Source: Galactobacter sp.
GTDB taxonomy: Bacteria; Actinomycetota; Actinomycetes; Actinomycetales; Micrococcaceae
Direction of reading: 5' to 3'
NCBI RefSeq assembly: GCF_022712295.1
Contig: NZ_JALAGT010000064.1
Span: forward strand, 1 to 27,950
DNA: 27,950 nucleotides
Below, one piece after another: positions 1-7,750 of this stretch (its first letter is position 1; each line of letters opens with the position of its first letter). Both the position numbers and the translations under genes were made by a program. The notes under the pieces are model-generated. The model worked only from the letters and a program-made list of their open reading frames with translations. It made no database searches and was not told the DNA's origin.

Positions 1-274
1 CAAGACGATAGCTTGCGTCGGGGTATGCGGCGCGAGCTCGTTCGACGAACTCGGGGACGGGGTCGACTCCGGTGATCTCTGCACCTTGATCGTGGAGCCA
101 GTGCGTCCACTGTCCTGGGCCGCATCCAACGTCCAGCAGCGGTCCCGAGCAGCCCAGGGCCCAGGCGCGTATGAGTGTGAGATCGGCCGCGGCGGCATGT
201 TCGATGCGCCCCACGGCCTCGATGTACTCATCAGCCCTGGCCCCGTATGCAGTCTTCACGCGTTCGCTGGGCAC
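1..274 (-). CDS. SAM-dependent class I methyltransferase, N-terminal part (cut by window edge)
   Basis: The first 91 residues of a protein are visible; the gene continues beyond position 1. It starts at GTG 274-272, preceded by AGGA seven bases upstream; an in-frame TAG lies just before that, so no longer form is possible. Motif I of Rossmann-fold methyltransferases is clear at residues 46-54 (LLDVGCGPG), and the acidic residue ending strand beta-2 that normally binds the ribose of S-adenosylmethionine is D71 in GVDP. This is typical of the Methyltransf_11/25 groups. The substrate cannot be told from this part. The gene is divergent from the DUF6504-dnaE2 pair, with about 280 bases between them. 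Confidence 0.82.
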   Translation of the reverse strand, partial: MPSERVKTAYGARADEYIEAVGRIEHAAAADLTLIRAWALGCSGPLLDVGCGPGQWTHWLHDQGAEITGVDPVPEFVERARAAYPDASYRL

Positions 275-557
275 CGTCCGATCCTATTTCGCTGTGCGGC
301 CAGGCTGGACGACCAGACCGTGCAGCCAGGCTGCGCAATCAAACCGTCAGGGGGTAGTCTTATCGTCATTCTGTACGAACACGCGAGTTCGATAACGGGG
401 CGCCCCGGACCGTTCGTCGCGTCGAGTACGGAATCGCGCCGGACCTCACACGAGCTTCCCATCCCGTAGGGCCGGCCAGGAACGAACCGCAGTCGGCCTC
501 ACACCGGCTGCGCTCCTTGGCATCCAAGTGCCCAGGGGAGAAGCAAGGGAGGCGGAC
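275..557. promoter_or_regulatory. Divergent intergenic region with a dyad at 376-391
   Basis: This gene-free stretch must hold the promoters of the methyltransferase (leftward) and of DUF6504-dnaE2 (rightward). At 376-391 there is a near-perfect dyad, CGAAC-N6-GTTCG with an inner CGCG. It resembles an actinobacterial LexA box (CGAAC-N4-GTTCG) but has two extra central bases. A GC palindrome, CGGGGCGCCCCG, follows at 396-407. I see no convincing -35/-10 pair and no small gene here. Confidence 0.4.
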
Positions 558-908
558 ATGGGTACCTTCACCCAGTCGGTCCAGGTGGAGCTGGACGCCA
601 CCGGGACGCCCAGGCGGCTGGCCTGGCGCGGACACATGTGGAACGTCTGCGCTGAACCACTGCGCTGGTACGAGCATCGCGCGTGGTGGGAGGACGCACC
701 CAGGGCCCAACGCGGACACGGGCCGGGGCTGGTGGACCACGTGATCTGGCGGCTGCAGGTCACGCTCGGCTCCCCGAAACATGCGGAGGACCTGCTCACA
801 GTGCACATCTCTCACGAACCGGACACGGGCCGCTGGCGGATCATCAACCTTCCACCCGTCCATGCACAACAGGCAAGGGACAAGAATTGGAGGAGCGCCA
901 CAGCATGA
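558..908 (+). CDS. DUF6504 family protein, partner gene of dnaE2
   Basis: A protein of 116 residues starting at ATG 558, chosen because AGGGAGG at 546-552 sits six bases before it; a longer reading from 528 has no such site. The core, with aromatic and charged positions such as RRLAWRGHMW and RWYEHRAWW, resembles the DUF6504 family. These are small proteins commonly encoded beside imuB/dnaE2 mutagenesis genes in Actinobacteria; their biochemical role is not known to me. The stop codon overlaps the dnaE2 start (ATGA at 905-908), so the two genes are probably translationally coupled. The family call rests on the motif pattern and context. Confidence 0.7.
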   Translation: MGTFTQSVQVELDATGTPRRLAWRGHMWNVCAEPLRWYEHRAWWEDAPRAQRGHGPGLVDHVIWRLQVTLGSPKHAEDLLTVHISHEPDTGRWRIINLPPVHAQQARDKNWRSATA

Positions 909-3900
909 ATTTCACCCACCTTCACGTCGCCTCCTCCTTCAGTGCCCACCACGGGGTGGACCGCCCGGAGAAGCTCGTGGCCGCCGCAGCCGCGGACGGT
1001 GCCACGGCGGCGGCCTGCACCGACCGTGACGGGCTCTACGGCGCGGTCAAACACGTCGGCGCCTGCGTGGCGCACGGCCTGGACCCCATCCTCGGTGTGG
1101 AGCTGGAACTGCTGCCCGATGCCTCCCGCATCGTGGTGCTGGCCCGTGGCGTGGCGCATCCAGTGACGGGCCGCGAGGACAAAAGCAGGGCCGCGTGGGG
1201 GCCCTGTGCGCCCGGCGCCGGTTTCGCGGCGCTGAACCGGCTCATCTCCACGGCCCATCAGGGCGACACCGTGGGTGTGACCCGCGCGGAACTGGCCGCG
1301 GCCATGAGAACGAAGGGACATGGCGCGCCACCCCTCGTCGTGCTGCTCGGCCCCGACTCCGACGTGGGACGAGCCACGCTGAAGCGTGATTTCAGGGCCG
1401 CCCGCGCGGCCCTCCACAAATGGAAGAGGACCCTGCCGCCCCGCGGCCTGGCGGTGGAGGTCCTGACCCACCTGACCCGTCCCGGTGAGGAACGCTCCAC
1501 GGCCCACGCCGTGAGGATGCTGCGGGTGGCCCGTGAAATGGGCCTGCCCTCGGTTCTCACGAACGCGGTCCGCTATCAGGACGTGGACGGCGCAGCCACG
1601 GCCGACGTCCTGGACGCGGTCCGTGCCCTTTCCTCCTTGGCGGAGCGGCGGGCCCAGGGCAACCCGGGCACCGATCCGGCCCAGGTCAATGCGCAGGCCT
1701 GGCTGAAACCGGCCTCGGCCATGCACTCCCTCGCCGTAGAGATCGCACGGGAGGCCGGCGACCGCGATCTGGCCCTCAAGCTGTTGGCCGACACCGAGGA
1801 ACTCAGCGCGGCCTGTTCCCTTGACCCCCTTGCCGACCTCGGCTGGGGGCAACCCGTCATCCCCGAGGCGAGCGTGCTCGGCCTGGTGGGCCCAGCCCAG
1901 GGCCATCTGCGCAACCGCTGCGAGGACGGCCTCGAGCGCCTCTTCGGCCCCGGCTCCCCGGACCACGGCGACCACGAACGCGCCAGGGAACGCCTGGAAC
2001 ACGAGCTCGGCATCATCGGGGACCTGAACCTGGCCGGCTACTTCCTGACGGTCGCGACCGCCACCGACCTGATCCGCGACCTGGGTGTGCGTTCGGCCGC
2101 CCGCGGCTCCGGCGCGTCATCCCTCGTGGCGTACCTGATCGGGATCTCTCACGTGAACCCGATTCAGCACGATCTGGTCTTCGAGCGTTTCCTGTCCCGC
2201 GAACGCACCTCCCTGCCGGATATCGACGTGGACGTGGAGTCCGCGCGTAGACATGAGGTCTATCGCGCGCTCTTCGACCGTTTCGGGGAACAACGCACCA
2301 CGCTCATGTCCATGCAGAACGCGTACAGGGCCCGCGGCGCCGTGCGCGACGCCGGCCTGGCGTTGGGCATGGATCCGGAACAGGTGGACGGGATCGCCAA
2401 AAGCGTCTGGCGGATCTCCGCCTCGGATGTGCGCGACTCGCTGGAGCTCATGCCTGAACTCGCGCCCGTGGCCCAACGCCTCGAGGCCGACCGCGCCAAG
2501 GGTGGGCATCAGATGGATCTGCTCGTGGATCTCACCGAGCGCCTGGATCGACTGCCCAGGCACATCTCCATGCATCCGTGCGGGGTCATCCTCTCCGACA
2601 CCACGCTTCTGGGCCGTACCCCGGTGCAGCCCTCAGGGATCGGCCTGCCCATGAGTCAGTTCGACAAGCACGACATGGACCCCATGGGCCTCATCAAGCT
2701 GGACGTACTCGGCGTGCGGATGCAGTCCACCATCGCCTACACGCTGGATCAGATCGCCACCATGCACGCCTCTGGCGCCGACGTCTACGACGCCGGGCAG
2801 CACGGTCGCGCCTCCCTGCGGGAGTTCTATGCCCAGTTGGGGGAGGAGGACCGCCGCGAGTTCGCGGGTATCGTGCGCCCGGAGGGCGCAAACACACTGC
2901 CCGACGGCGTGGTGCCCGACGGCACCGTGCCCGGCCACCGGCCGTCGGGCACCGAAGTGCCCAATACCGATCTGCACAACACCGGCCTGCCGGCCTGGCT
3001 GGACGCGGACGGCAACATCGACCTGAGCCTTGTCCCGCTGGATGACGAGGTCACCTACGAGGCCATCCGCACCACGAACACATTGGGGATCTTCCAGATC
3101 GAGTCCCCGGGGCAGCGGGAACTGATCGGCAAGCTGGCCCCCACCGAGTTCAACGACCTCATCATCGACATCTCGCTCTTCCGCCCCGGCCCCATGCAGT
3201 CCGACATGGTGCGACCGTTCCTGGAACAGCGCCACGGTTTCGCGCCGGAGGACTACCCGCACCCGGACCTGGAACCGGTGCTCGCGGAGACCCACGGTGT
3301 GGTGGTCTTCCATGAGCAGGTGCTGCGCATCTTCGACGTCATGACCGGCTGCGGACTGGCGCAGGCCGACGTCATGCGGCGGCGGCTCGGTAACCCGGAG
3401 ACCGAATCCGGCGTCGAGGCGTACTTCCGCAGGAAGACGGGGGAGCGTGGGTATACGCAGCAGATCATCGACCGGGTCTGGCGCACCCTGGCGGCCTTCG
3501 GGTCCTTCGGGTTCTGCAAGGCCCACGGGGCCGCCTTCGCCGTGCCGACCTATCACTCCGCGTGGTTGAAGGCGCATCACCCCGAGGCGTTCCTGGCCGG
3601 GCTCTTCGAACACGACCCGGGCATGTATCCGCGCAGGCTGCTCATCGCGGAGGCGCGCAGGCTGGGCATTCCGCTGCTGCCCTTGGACGTCAATCTCTCC
3701 CACACCCACTTCATGGTGGAGGAGGTGCCTGAGGCGCATACCGTGGAACCGGTTCCGGGTATCCGCGCCTCGGGTAGGTACGGGATCCGGCTGGCGTGGA
3801 GCCTGATCTCCGGACTGAGCGAGGCCGAGGCCCGTCGGCTGGAGGCCGGGGCGCCCTACGCGTCCGTGGCAGACGTCCGCGACCGTGCCCGCCCCACCCG

Positions 3901-4801
3901 AACCAATCTGCGGCGGCTGGCGGAACTCGGCGCGCTTGACCGATTCCTGGTTCCCGGATCCGGTGGCAGGGCGGACCTGGTGCATCACCTGGATGCACAA
4001 ACCGCGCTGAAATCCGGTCGCAAACAGCTGGAGGGGCAGCAGGCCCTCGATCTCGGCGTGGACCTGGAGACCTCTGCTCTGGTCCCGGTGTTCCCGGATC
4101 CAACACCGCTGCAGCAGGTCCGCACCGAACTGGACCTGACCGCCGCGGATCTCTCCGGTCACCTGATGGCAGCCCATCACCCTTATCTGGAGCGGATCGG
4201 GGCGACCCCGAGCGACCGGCTGCTTTCCCTGCACTCAGGTTCCCGCGTGCTCGTGGCCGGGGTGCGTGTCGCCACGCAGACCCCGCCCATGCGCTCGGGC
4301 GAGCGGGTCGTGTTCATCAGCCTGGACGACGGCCACGGCTGCGTTGATCTGTCCTTCTTCACGCAGGCCCAACACGACTCCGGACCGCTGCTCTTCTCCT
4401 CGAAACTGATGCTCGTGGAGGGGACCACCCGTCGAACCGGTCCGCGGGCGGTGTCGGTGCAGGCGCTGCGCGCCTGGGATCTGTTGGATCCCAACGCGGA
4501 ACTGCCGGGTCCCGGCTACCTGGAGTCAACACCCATGCCTCACGACGGTGGCCGGGCGGGCGTAGGCCGCCCCGCGCCGTCGGCCCCAGGAGTACCTGGC
4601 GAGGCCGGGGGCTGGTACCGCGGCATCATCACTCATCAGGCCACGGCCGCAGACCTGGCGCCGGCAGGGGCCATGGCCCAGAGCCGGGCGCGACCCGTAC
4701 CGTGGAGGCCGGGCGACGGGTCCGATGCCACAGGTGGTGCCACCGACGGGTTCGGTGCCCTGGGCGCCAATCGGGTCAAACGTGCGGGAGGAATGGGATG
4801 A
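905..4801 (+). CDS. dnaE2: Error-prone DNA polymerase III alpha subunit DnaE2 (ImuC)
   Basis: A 1298-residue C-family DNA polymerase used for translesion synthesis and damage-induced mutagenesis. The start ATG 905 overlaps the DUF6504 stop and follows GGAGGAG. The N-terminal PHP domain begins at once (THLHVASSFSAHHGV, residues 4-18). The polymerase palm has PDIDVD at 438-443 and LIKLDVLG around D600, which supply the expected catalytic aspartates. A C-terminal OB-fold region follows (about residues 1115-1175, SRVLVAGVRV). DnaE2 rather than DnaE1 is inferred from the SASSLVAYLIG-type active-site region and the DUF6504 neighbour. Oddities are a Pro/Gly/Asp-rich insert at about residues 620-702 and a low-complexity C-terminus of about 100 residues. 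Neither imuB nor imuA' is adjacent. Confidence 0.93.
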   Translation: MNFTHLHVASSFSAHHGVDRPEKLVAAAAADGATAAACTDRDGLYGAVKHVGACVAHGLDPILGVELELLPDASRIVVLARGVAHPVTGREDKSRAAWGPCAPGAGFAALNRLISTAHQGDTVGVTRAELAAAMRTKGHGAPPLVVLLGPDSDVGRATLKRDFRAARAALHKWKRTLPPRGLAVEVLTHLTRPGEERSTAHAVRMLRVAREMGLPSVLTNAVRYQDVDGAATADVLDAVRALSSLAERRAQGNPGTDPAQVNAQAWLKPASAMHSLAVEIAREAGDRDLALKLLADTEELSAACSLDPLADLGWGQPVIPEASVLGLVGPAQGHLRNRCEDGLERLFGPGSPDHGDHERARERLEHELGIIGDLNLAGYFLTVATATDLIRDLGVRSAARGSGASSLVAYLIGISHVNPIQHDLVFERFLSRERTSLPDIDVDVESARRHEVYRALFDRFGEQRTTLMSMQNAYRARGAVRDAGLALGMDPEQVDGIAKSVWRISASDVRDSLELMPELAPVAQRLEADRAKGGHQMDLLVDLTERLDRLPRHISMHPCGVILSDTTLLGRTPVQPSGIGLPMSQFDKHDMDPMGLIKLDVLGVRMQSTIAYTLDQIATMHASGADVYDAGQHGRASLREFYAQLGEEDRREFAGIVRPEGANTLPDGVVPDGTVPGHRPSGTEVPNTDLHNTGLPAWLDADGNIDLSLVPLDDEVTYEAIRTTNTLGIFQIESPGQRELIGKLAPTEFNDLIIDISLFRPGPMQSDMVRPFLEQRHGFAPEDYPHPDLEPVLAETHGVVVFHEQVLRIFDVMTGCGLAQADVMRRRLGNPETESGVEAYFRRKTGERGYTQQIIDRVWRTLAAFGSFGFCKAHGAAFAVPTYHSAWLKAHHPEAFLAGLFEHDPGMYPRRLLIAEARRLGIPLLPLDVNLSHTHFMVEEVPEAHTVEPVPGIRASGRYGIRLAWSLISGLSEAEARRLEAGAPYASVADVRDRARPTRTNLRRLAELGALDRFLVPGSGGRADLVHHLDAQTALKSGRKQLEGQQALDLGVDLETSALVPVFPDPTPLQQVRTELDLTAADLSGHLMAAHHPYLERIGATPSDRLLSLHSGSRVLVAGVRVATQTPPMRSGERVVFISLDDGHGCVDLSFFTQAQHDSGPLLFSSKLMLVEGTTRRTGPRAVSVQALRAWDLLDPNAELPGPGYLESTPMPHDGGRAGVGRPAPSAPGVPGEAGGWYRGIITHQATAADLAPAGAMAQSRARPVPWRPGDGSDATGGATDGFGALGANRVKRAGGMG

Positions 4802-5340
4802 CGGCGAAGCATCGGCCGGGACTGCGCTGGGTGGGTATCGCCTGCGTGGCCGGGCTGATCCACGCCTCCTTCAGTTGCTACTGGGGCCTGGGCGGAGCTT
4901 GGCTGCTGGATACGGTGGGGCAGGGCATGGTCCAGGCACTGGATGGTGCGCTCTGGCTCCTGATCCCAGTGGGGGTGTTCAAGGCTGTGTGAGCGGTGAT
5001 CCCGCTCCTGCTGGCCCGTCGCGGGCGGCTGAACCGAGGCCCGTGGCGTTGGATCTGTTGGATCGGCTGTGCCGTCCTGATCCTCTGGGGCGGTGCAGGG
5101 TGCCTCATGGGCAACCTTGTGTTGGCAGGCGCAGTGGCCCCGGACGGCGGCTACGACCGGGCCGGTCAGGTGGGGCACGCCTGGCTCTGGGACCCGCTGT
5201 TCCTGGTGTGGGGGATCGCCCTGGTGGTGGGCCTGCTCCGTCTGCGCACGAGCGACGGAACAGGCCCGGGCGTCGGGACTCAGGCCGCGGCCGGCTCCAC
5301 GTCCGAGATGGCCCAGACGTCGGGGCCGAAGACCTCGTAG
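4798..5340 (+). pseudogene. DUF3995 membrane protein gene interrupted by one in-frame TGA
   Basis: ATG 4798 follows GGGAGGA and overlaps the dnaE2 stop. Reading in one frame gives a DUF3995-like protein with hydrophobic segments: HASFSCYWGLGG near residues 22-33, then a TGA at 4990-4992, then continuing in the same frame (IPLLLARRG, IGCAVLILWGGAG, and the family-like WLWDPLFLVWGIALVVG). The part before the stop is 64 residues; the part after could restart at GTG 4996 and give 114 residues. The second part also runs 61 bases into the convergent hmp gene, longer than the family needs, as if its own stop had been lost. A young pseudogene or a single-base sequencing error both fit. Two separate functional genes are less likely. 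Confidence 0.72.
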
Positions 5341-6476
5341 TCGATCTGGGCCGCAGGGACGCCGGCTGTGATGGCCTGTTCACGCACGATCCGCATGAAA
5401 GGGAGCGGGCCGCAGACGAAGACCTCGGCGTCCTTCGGCAGGTCGATCTGCGAGAGGTTCATGAAGCCCTTGCGCAGGATGCCGGTGCTCAGCGTGGCCT
5501 CGCCCGGACGCTCGAGCCACACGTGCAGCTCGGCATTCGGGAGTGAAGCAACCACGCGCTGGGTCTGCTCCGACAGAGCCCACGAATCCAGGTCACCCTC
5601 TGCGTGGAGAACCAGGACCTTGCGATCCGTACCCGACGCGGCAAGAGCCTCGAGCATGGAAGCGGTGGGCGTGCAGCCGATCCCTGCTGTGGCCAACACC
5701 AGCGGCCGATCGGAGTCGGAGAGCACCAACTCGCCGTAGGGATTGGAGACCTCGATGACGTCTCCCTCCTGGATGCGATCGTGGAGGATCGGGGAGATCT
5801 CCCCGTCCTCGTCGCGCTTGACGATGAAGCCGCGCTCGGCCCCGGAACCGGTCAGTGAGTACTGGCGGGCCTGCCGCAGACCGTCCTCGGTGAGGACCCG
5901 GATGGAGACGTACTGGCCCGGCAGTGCGGGAGTGATCGGCGTGTCGTCTGCCGGTTCGAGGGCGAAGGCCATGGAAGCCGTGCTGGCCAGTGCCTTCTCC
6001 GCGACGCGCCACGGCGCCCAGATCTTGTCATTGGCCTGCTCCGCGTAGAGACCCTTCTCCAGCTTGATCAGGGCATTGGCCATGAGCCAGTAGACCTCTT
6101 CCCAGGCCGCGGCGATCTCATCGGTGATGATGCCCTCGAGGTTCTTGGCGATGGCGCCGAAGAGGTGGTCGTGAACGATCTGGTACTGCTCCGGCAGGAT
6201 CCCCAGCGAGGTGTGCTTATGGGCAATCCGGGCCAGCATCCGCTCCGGCGTGGTGTCGGGGTGAGCCAGCAAGTGCTGGGCAAAGACGGCGATGGAGGAG
6301 GCAAGGGCCTTGGCCTGCTCGCCCGAAGACTGGTTGGCGCGGCTGAAGACGCCGTCGAGCAATTCGGGGTGGGTTCCGAGCATGTCCGAGTAGAAGTCCG
6401 TGGTGATGTCGACGATGCGCTCGGCGATGGTGGGGAGAGTGGCTTCGATGAGGGGGCGTGAGGCCTGGGAGAGCAT
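5280..6476 (-). CDS. hmp: Flavohaemoglobin (nitric oxide dioxygenase)
   Basis: A 398-residue cytoplasmic enzyme that converts NO and O2 to nitrate using NAD(P)H. ATG 6476-6474 is chosen because GAGGAG lies eight bases upstream and the globin domain begins directly. In the globin domain (about 1-140), Y29 matches the B10 distal tyrosine and H88 (in AHKHTSLGI) the haem-ligating proximal histidine. The FAD-binding domain has RQYSLTGS. The NAD-binding domain has LATAGIGCTP, and the C-terminus carries the family EVFGP motif. Length is normal for Hmp. It lies downstream of nsrR on the same strand, behind an NsrR-type operator, so NO-inducible derepression is expected. Its 3' end overlaps the convergent DUF3995 remnant. 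Confidence 0.96.
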   Translation of the reverse strand: MLSQASRPLIEATLPTIAERIVDITTDFYSDMLGTHPELLDGVFSRANQSSGEQAKALASSIAVFAQHLLAHPDTTPERMLARIAHKHTSLGILPEQYQIVHDHLFGAIAKNLEGIITDEIAAAWEEVYWLMANALIKLEKGLYAEQANDKIWAPWRVAEKALASTASMAFALEPADDTPITPALPGQYVSIRVLTEDGLRQARQYSLTGSGAERGFIVKRDEDGEISPILHDRIQEGDVIEVSNPYGELVLSDSDRPLVLATAGIGCTPTASMLEALAASGTDRKVLVLHAEGDLDSWALSEQTQRVVASLPNAELHVWLERPGEATLSTGILRKGFMNLSQIDLPKDAEVFVCGPLPFMRIVREQAITAGVPAAQIDYEVFGPDVWAISDVEPAAA

Positions 6477-6536
6477 GTTTGTGGCTCCTCGTTGAACGTG
6501 GGTTACCGGTCGCGATGGCCACGATCGGCGGATCTC

Positions 6537-6561
6537 AAACACGTATTTGAGATGCGTGATT
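6537..6561. promoter_or_regulatory. Candidate NsrR operator in the hmp promoter
   Basis: A 25-base imperfect palindrome centred on G6549, left arm AAACACGTATTT and right arm AGATGCGTGATT; nine of twelve arm pairs match. The 11-1-11 geometry is the known form of NsrR sites. It lies 61-85 bases upstream of the hmp start and downstream of nsrR, exactly where an NsrR repressor site is expected. Confidence 0.75.
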
Positions 6562-6564
6562 AAA

Positions 6565-6583
6565 GTTCTACACCTCGTAGAAG
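6565..6583. other. Short inverted repeat after nsrR (TTCTAC-N5-GTAGAA)
   Basis: Six-base arms TTCTAC and GTAGAA around a five-base centre, 22 bases past the nsrR stop and next to the NsrR operator. It could be a second operator in the hmp promoter or a weak 3' hairpin for the nsrR transcript. There is no T-run. Confidence 0.4.
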
Positions 6584-6604
6584 AGGAAGCCAAATCAATG
6601 TGAC

Positions 6605-7081
6605 CTAGTCGCGCGGAGTGGTGGTGCCGGTCCGCAGGCCGATGGTCTCGAAGAACGCGCCGGAAGCGGCGGGGGAGGGAGCTTGCTTCGAGACCTCGGC
6701 CACCGACACCTCGTCAAGTACGGCGTAGAACGCCTCTCGCGCTCGATCCAATTGGTGTCGGAGCTGACACCCAGGCAGCAGGGGACACTCATGCTCATCG
6801 CCGGCACGACATTCCGCCACGTCCGGGCGCGTGTCCAGGGCGCGCAGGACGTCACCGACGCTCACGGAGAGTCCGGCTGCAGTAAGGGTGGAGCCGCCGG
6901 CGCGCCCGCGTTCGACGTCGAGCCAGCCGTGGTGCCGCAACTGCGTGACGACCTTGCTCACATGTGACTGCGGCGTGCCCGTCGCCGAGGCGAGTTCCGG
7001 GGAAGTGAGCCGCTCGTCGCCCACGCGCTGCAGCACCATCAGGATGCGCAGGCCCACGTCAGCGAACAGGGAAATCTTCAT
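6605..7081 (-). CDS. nsrR: NsrR, Rrf2-family nitric-oxide-sensing repressor
   Basis: A 158-residue winged-helix iron-sulfur repressor of the Rrf2 family. The three cysteines expected to bind the cluster are C91, C99 and C105, and D8 matches the aspartate that supplies the fourth ligand in Streptomyces NsrR. The N-terminus (MKISLFADVGLRILMVL) and recognition-helix region (GTPQSHVSKVVTQLRHHGWL) are typical. NO attacks the cluster and releases DNA, which would derepress hmp just downstream. Its ATG (7081-7079) overlaps the vapC stop (ATGA), so nsrR is probably translated from the vapBC message. I see no separate ribosome site that is better than this coupling. IscR or RsrR are alternatives, but the hmp neighbour favours NsrR. 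Confidence 0.92.
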   Translation of the reverse strand: MKISLFADVGLRILMVLQRVGDERLTSPELASATGTPQSHVSKVVTQLRHHGWLDVERGRAGGSTLTAAGLSVSVGDVLRALDTRPDVAECRAGDEHECPLLPGCQLRHQLDRAREAFYAVLDEVSVAEVSKQAPSPAASGAFFETIGLRTGTTTPRD

Positions 7082-7482
7082 GCTCTGCCCTGATGCAGTC
7101 GCAGATCGGAGATCTCCGCGAGGAAGCCAAAGTCACGATCCCGATGGAACAGGGGGATCTGAAGCCGCAGAGCCACGGCAGCGATCAAACAATCCGACAG
7201 GCTGCGGATGGGATGCCCGTTCTTGCGCGAGGCGACGAAAAGTTGCGCAGCGGCACGATAGTCCAGAGCCGGTTGGATCGCAGCCAAGGGCAGACCATTG
7301 GTCAGCTGCGAAATCTTGGCTTCGAGCGAGGGCGTTGTGGCACCGGCCAGGAGTTCCATGATGATGGGTTCGCTCACGCGGATGTCTTCGCCCGTATTGA
7401 TGAGACGCACCAATTCGCCGACGGATGGGTCATCGCTTCCTTTGAGGAACTCGATCCATACCGAGGTGTCCACCAGGATCAT
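7078..7482 (-). CDS. vapC: VapC-family PIN-domain ribonuclease toxin
   Basis: A 134-residue PIN-domain protein, normal length for VapC toxins, which are Mg-dependent RNases cutting tRNA or rRNA. The acidic active-site residues are visible: D5 in ILVDTSVWIEF, E43 in IMELLAG, D97 in SLSDCLIAA, and D115 or D117 in HRDRDF. The start overlaps the vapB stop (ATGA at 7482-7479), and its own stop overlaps the nsrR start, making a tight three-gene block. The RNA target cannot be deduced from sequence. Confidence 0.93.
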   Translation of the reverse strand: MILVDTSVWIEFLKGSDDPSVGELVRLINTGEDIRVSEPIIMELLAGATTPSLEAKISQLTNGLPLAAIQPALDYRAAAQLFVASRKNGHPIRSLSDCLIAAVALRLQIPLFHRDRDFGFLAEISDLRLHQGRA

Positions 7483-7694
7483 GCGAGCGTTCCCGGCGCT
7501 TCCGCGTCCCTCATGGAGTCCAGGTCGCCATCCCAGCCGATCCCGCGGAACCCGAGCAGGCTCTCAGTGGTCAGCGGCACGCCGACCAGGCGCCGCAAGG
7601 CCAGGTCAACCGCCTCCCGTTTGGTGGTGAGTCCGTAACGATGCATGACAACCGCCAGGAGATCGGCATCCAAATCAATATTTGTGCGTGCCAT
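7479..7694 (-). CDS. vapB: VapB-family antitoxin
   Basis: A 71-residue antitoxin. The N-terminal part (ARTNIDLDADLLAVVMHRYGLTTKREAVDLAL, in two short motifs NIDLDADLL and TKREAVDLAL) is the ribbon-helix-helix DNA-binding fold. The C-terminal GWDGDLDSMR is the segment that in this VapB group usually sits in the toxin's active site. ATG 7694-7692 is preferred over the in-frame GTG at 7709. No Shine-Dalgarno site precedes the ATG; instead a -10-like TATCCT lies six bases upstream, which suggests a leaderless message. VapB is expected to repress its own promoter through the repeats just upstream. Confidence 0.92.
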   Translation of the reverse strand: MARTNIDLDADLLAVVMHRYGLTTKREAVDLALRRLVGVPLTTESLLGFRGIGWDGDLDSMRDAEAPGTLA

Positions 7695-7722
7695 ACACCA
7701 AGGATACACCCCTACGGTGTTA
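7692..7722 (-). promoter_or_regulatory. vapBC-nsrR promoter with operator-like repeats
   Basis: On the minus strand a TATCCT hexamer (7706-7701) is followed six bases later by the vapB ATG, so transcription may begin at the start codon. On the plus strand the same stretch holds a direct repeat, ATACACC at 7693-7699 and 7704-7710, and an inverted repeat ACACC-CCTAC-GGTGT. Such clustered repeats over a -10 box are where RHH antitoxins bind their own promoter. No good -35 is seen. Confidence 0.45.
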
Positions 7723-7750
7723 CGGAGAGAAGCAGTGATCTACCGAGACG

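Noticed and set aside
366..869. A 167-codon minus-strand frame near the left end
   Set aside because: It overlaps DUF6504, which has a good ribosome site, and the translation lacks recognisable features.
812..4234. Long minus-strand frames opposite dnaE2
   Set aside because: They are shadows of dnaE2 codon bias with no domain or ribosome site.
4990..4992. TGA as a recoded selenocysteine codon
   Set aside because: DUF3995 is a membrane protein with no redox cysteine at this position, and I see no SECIS-like structure after the codon.
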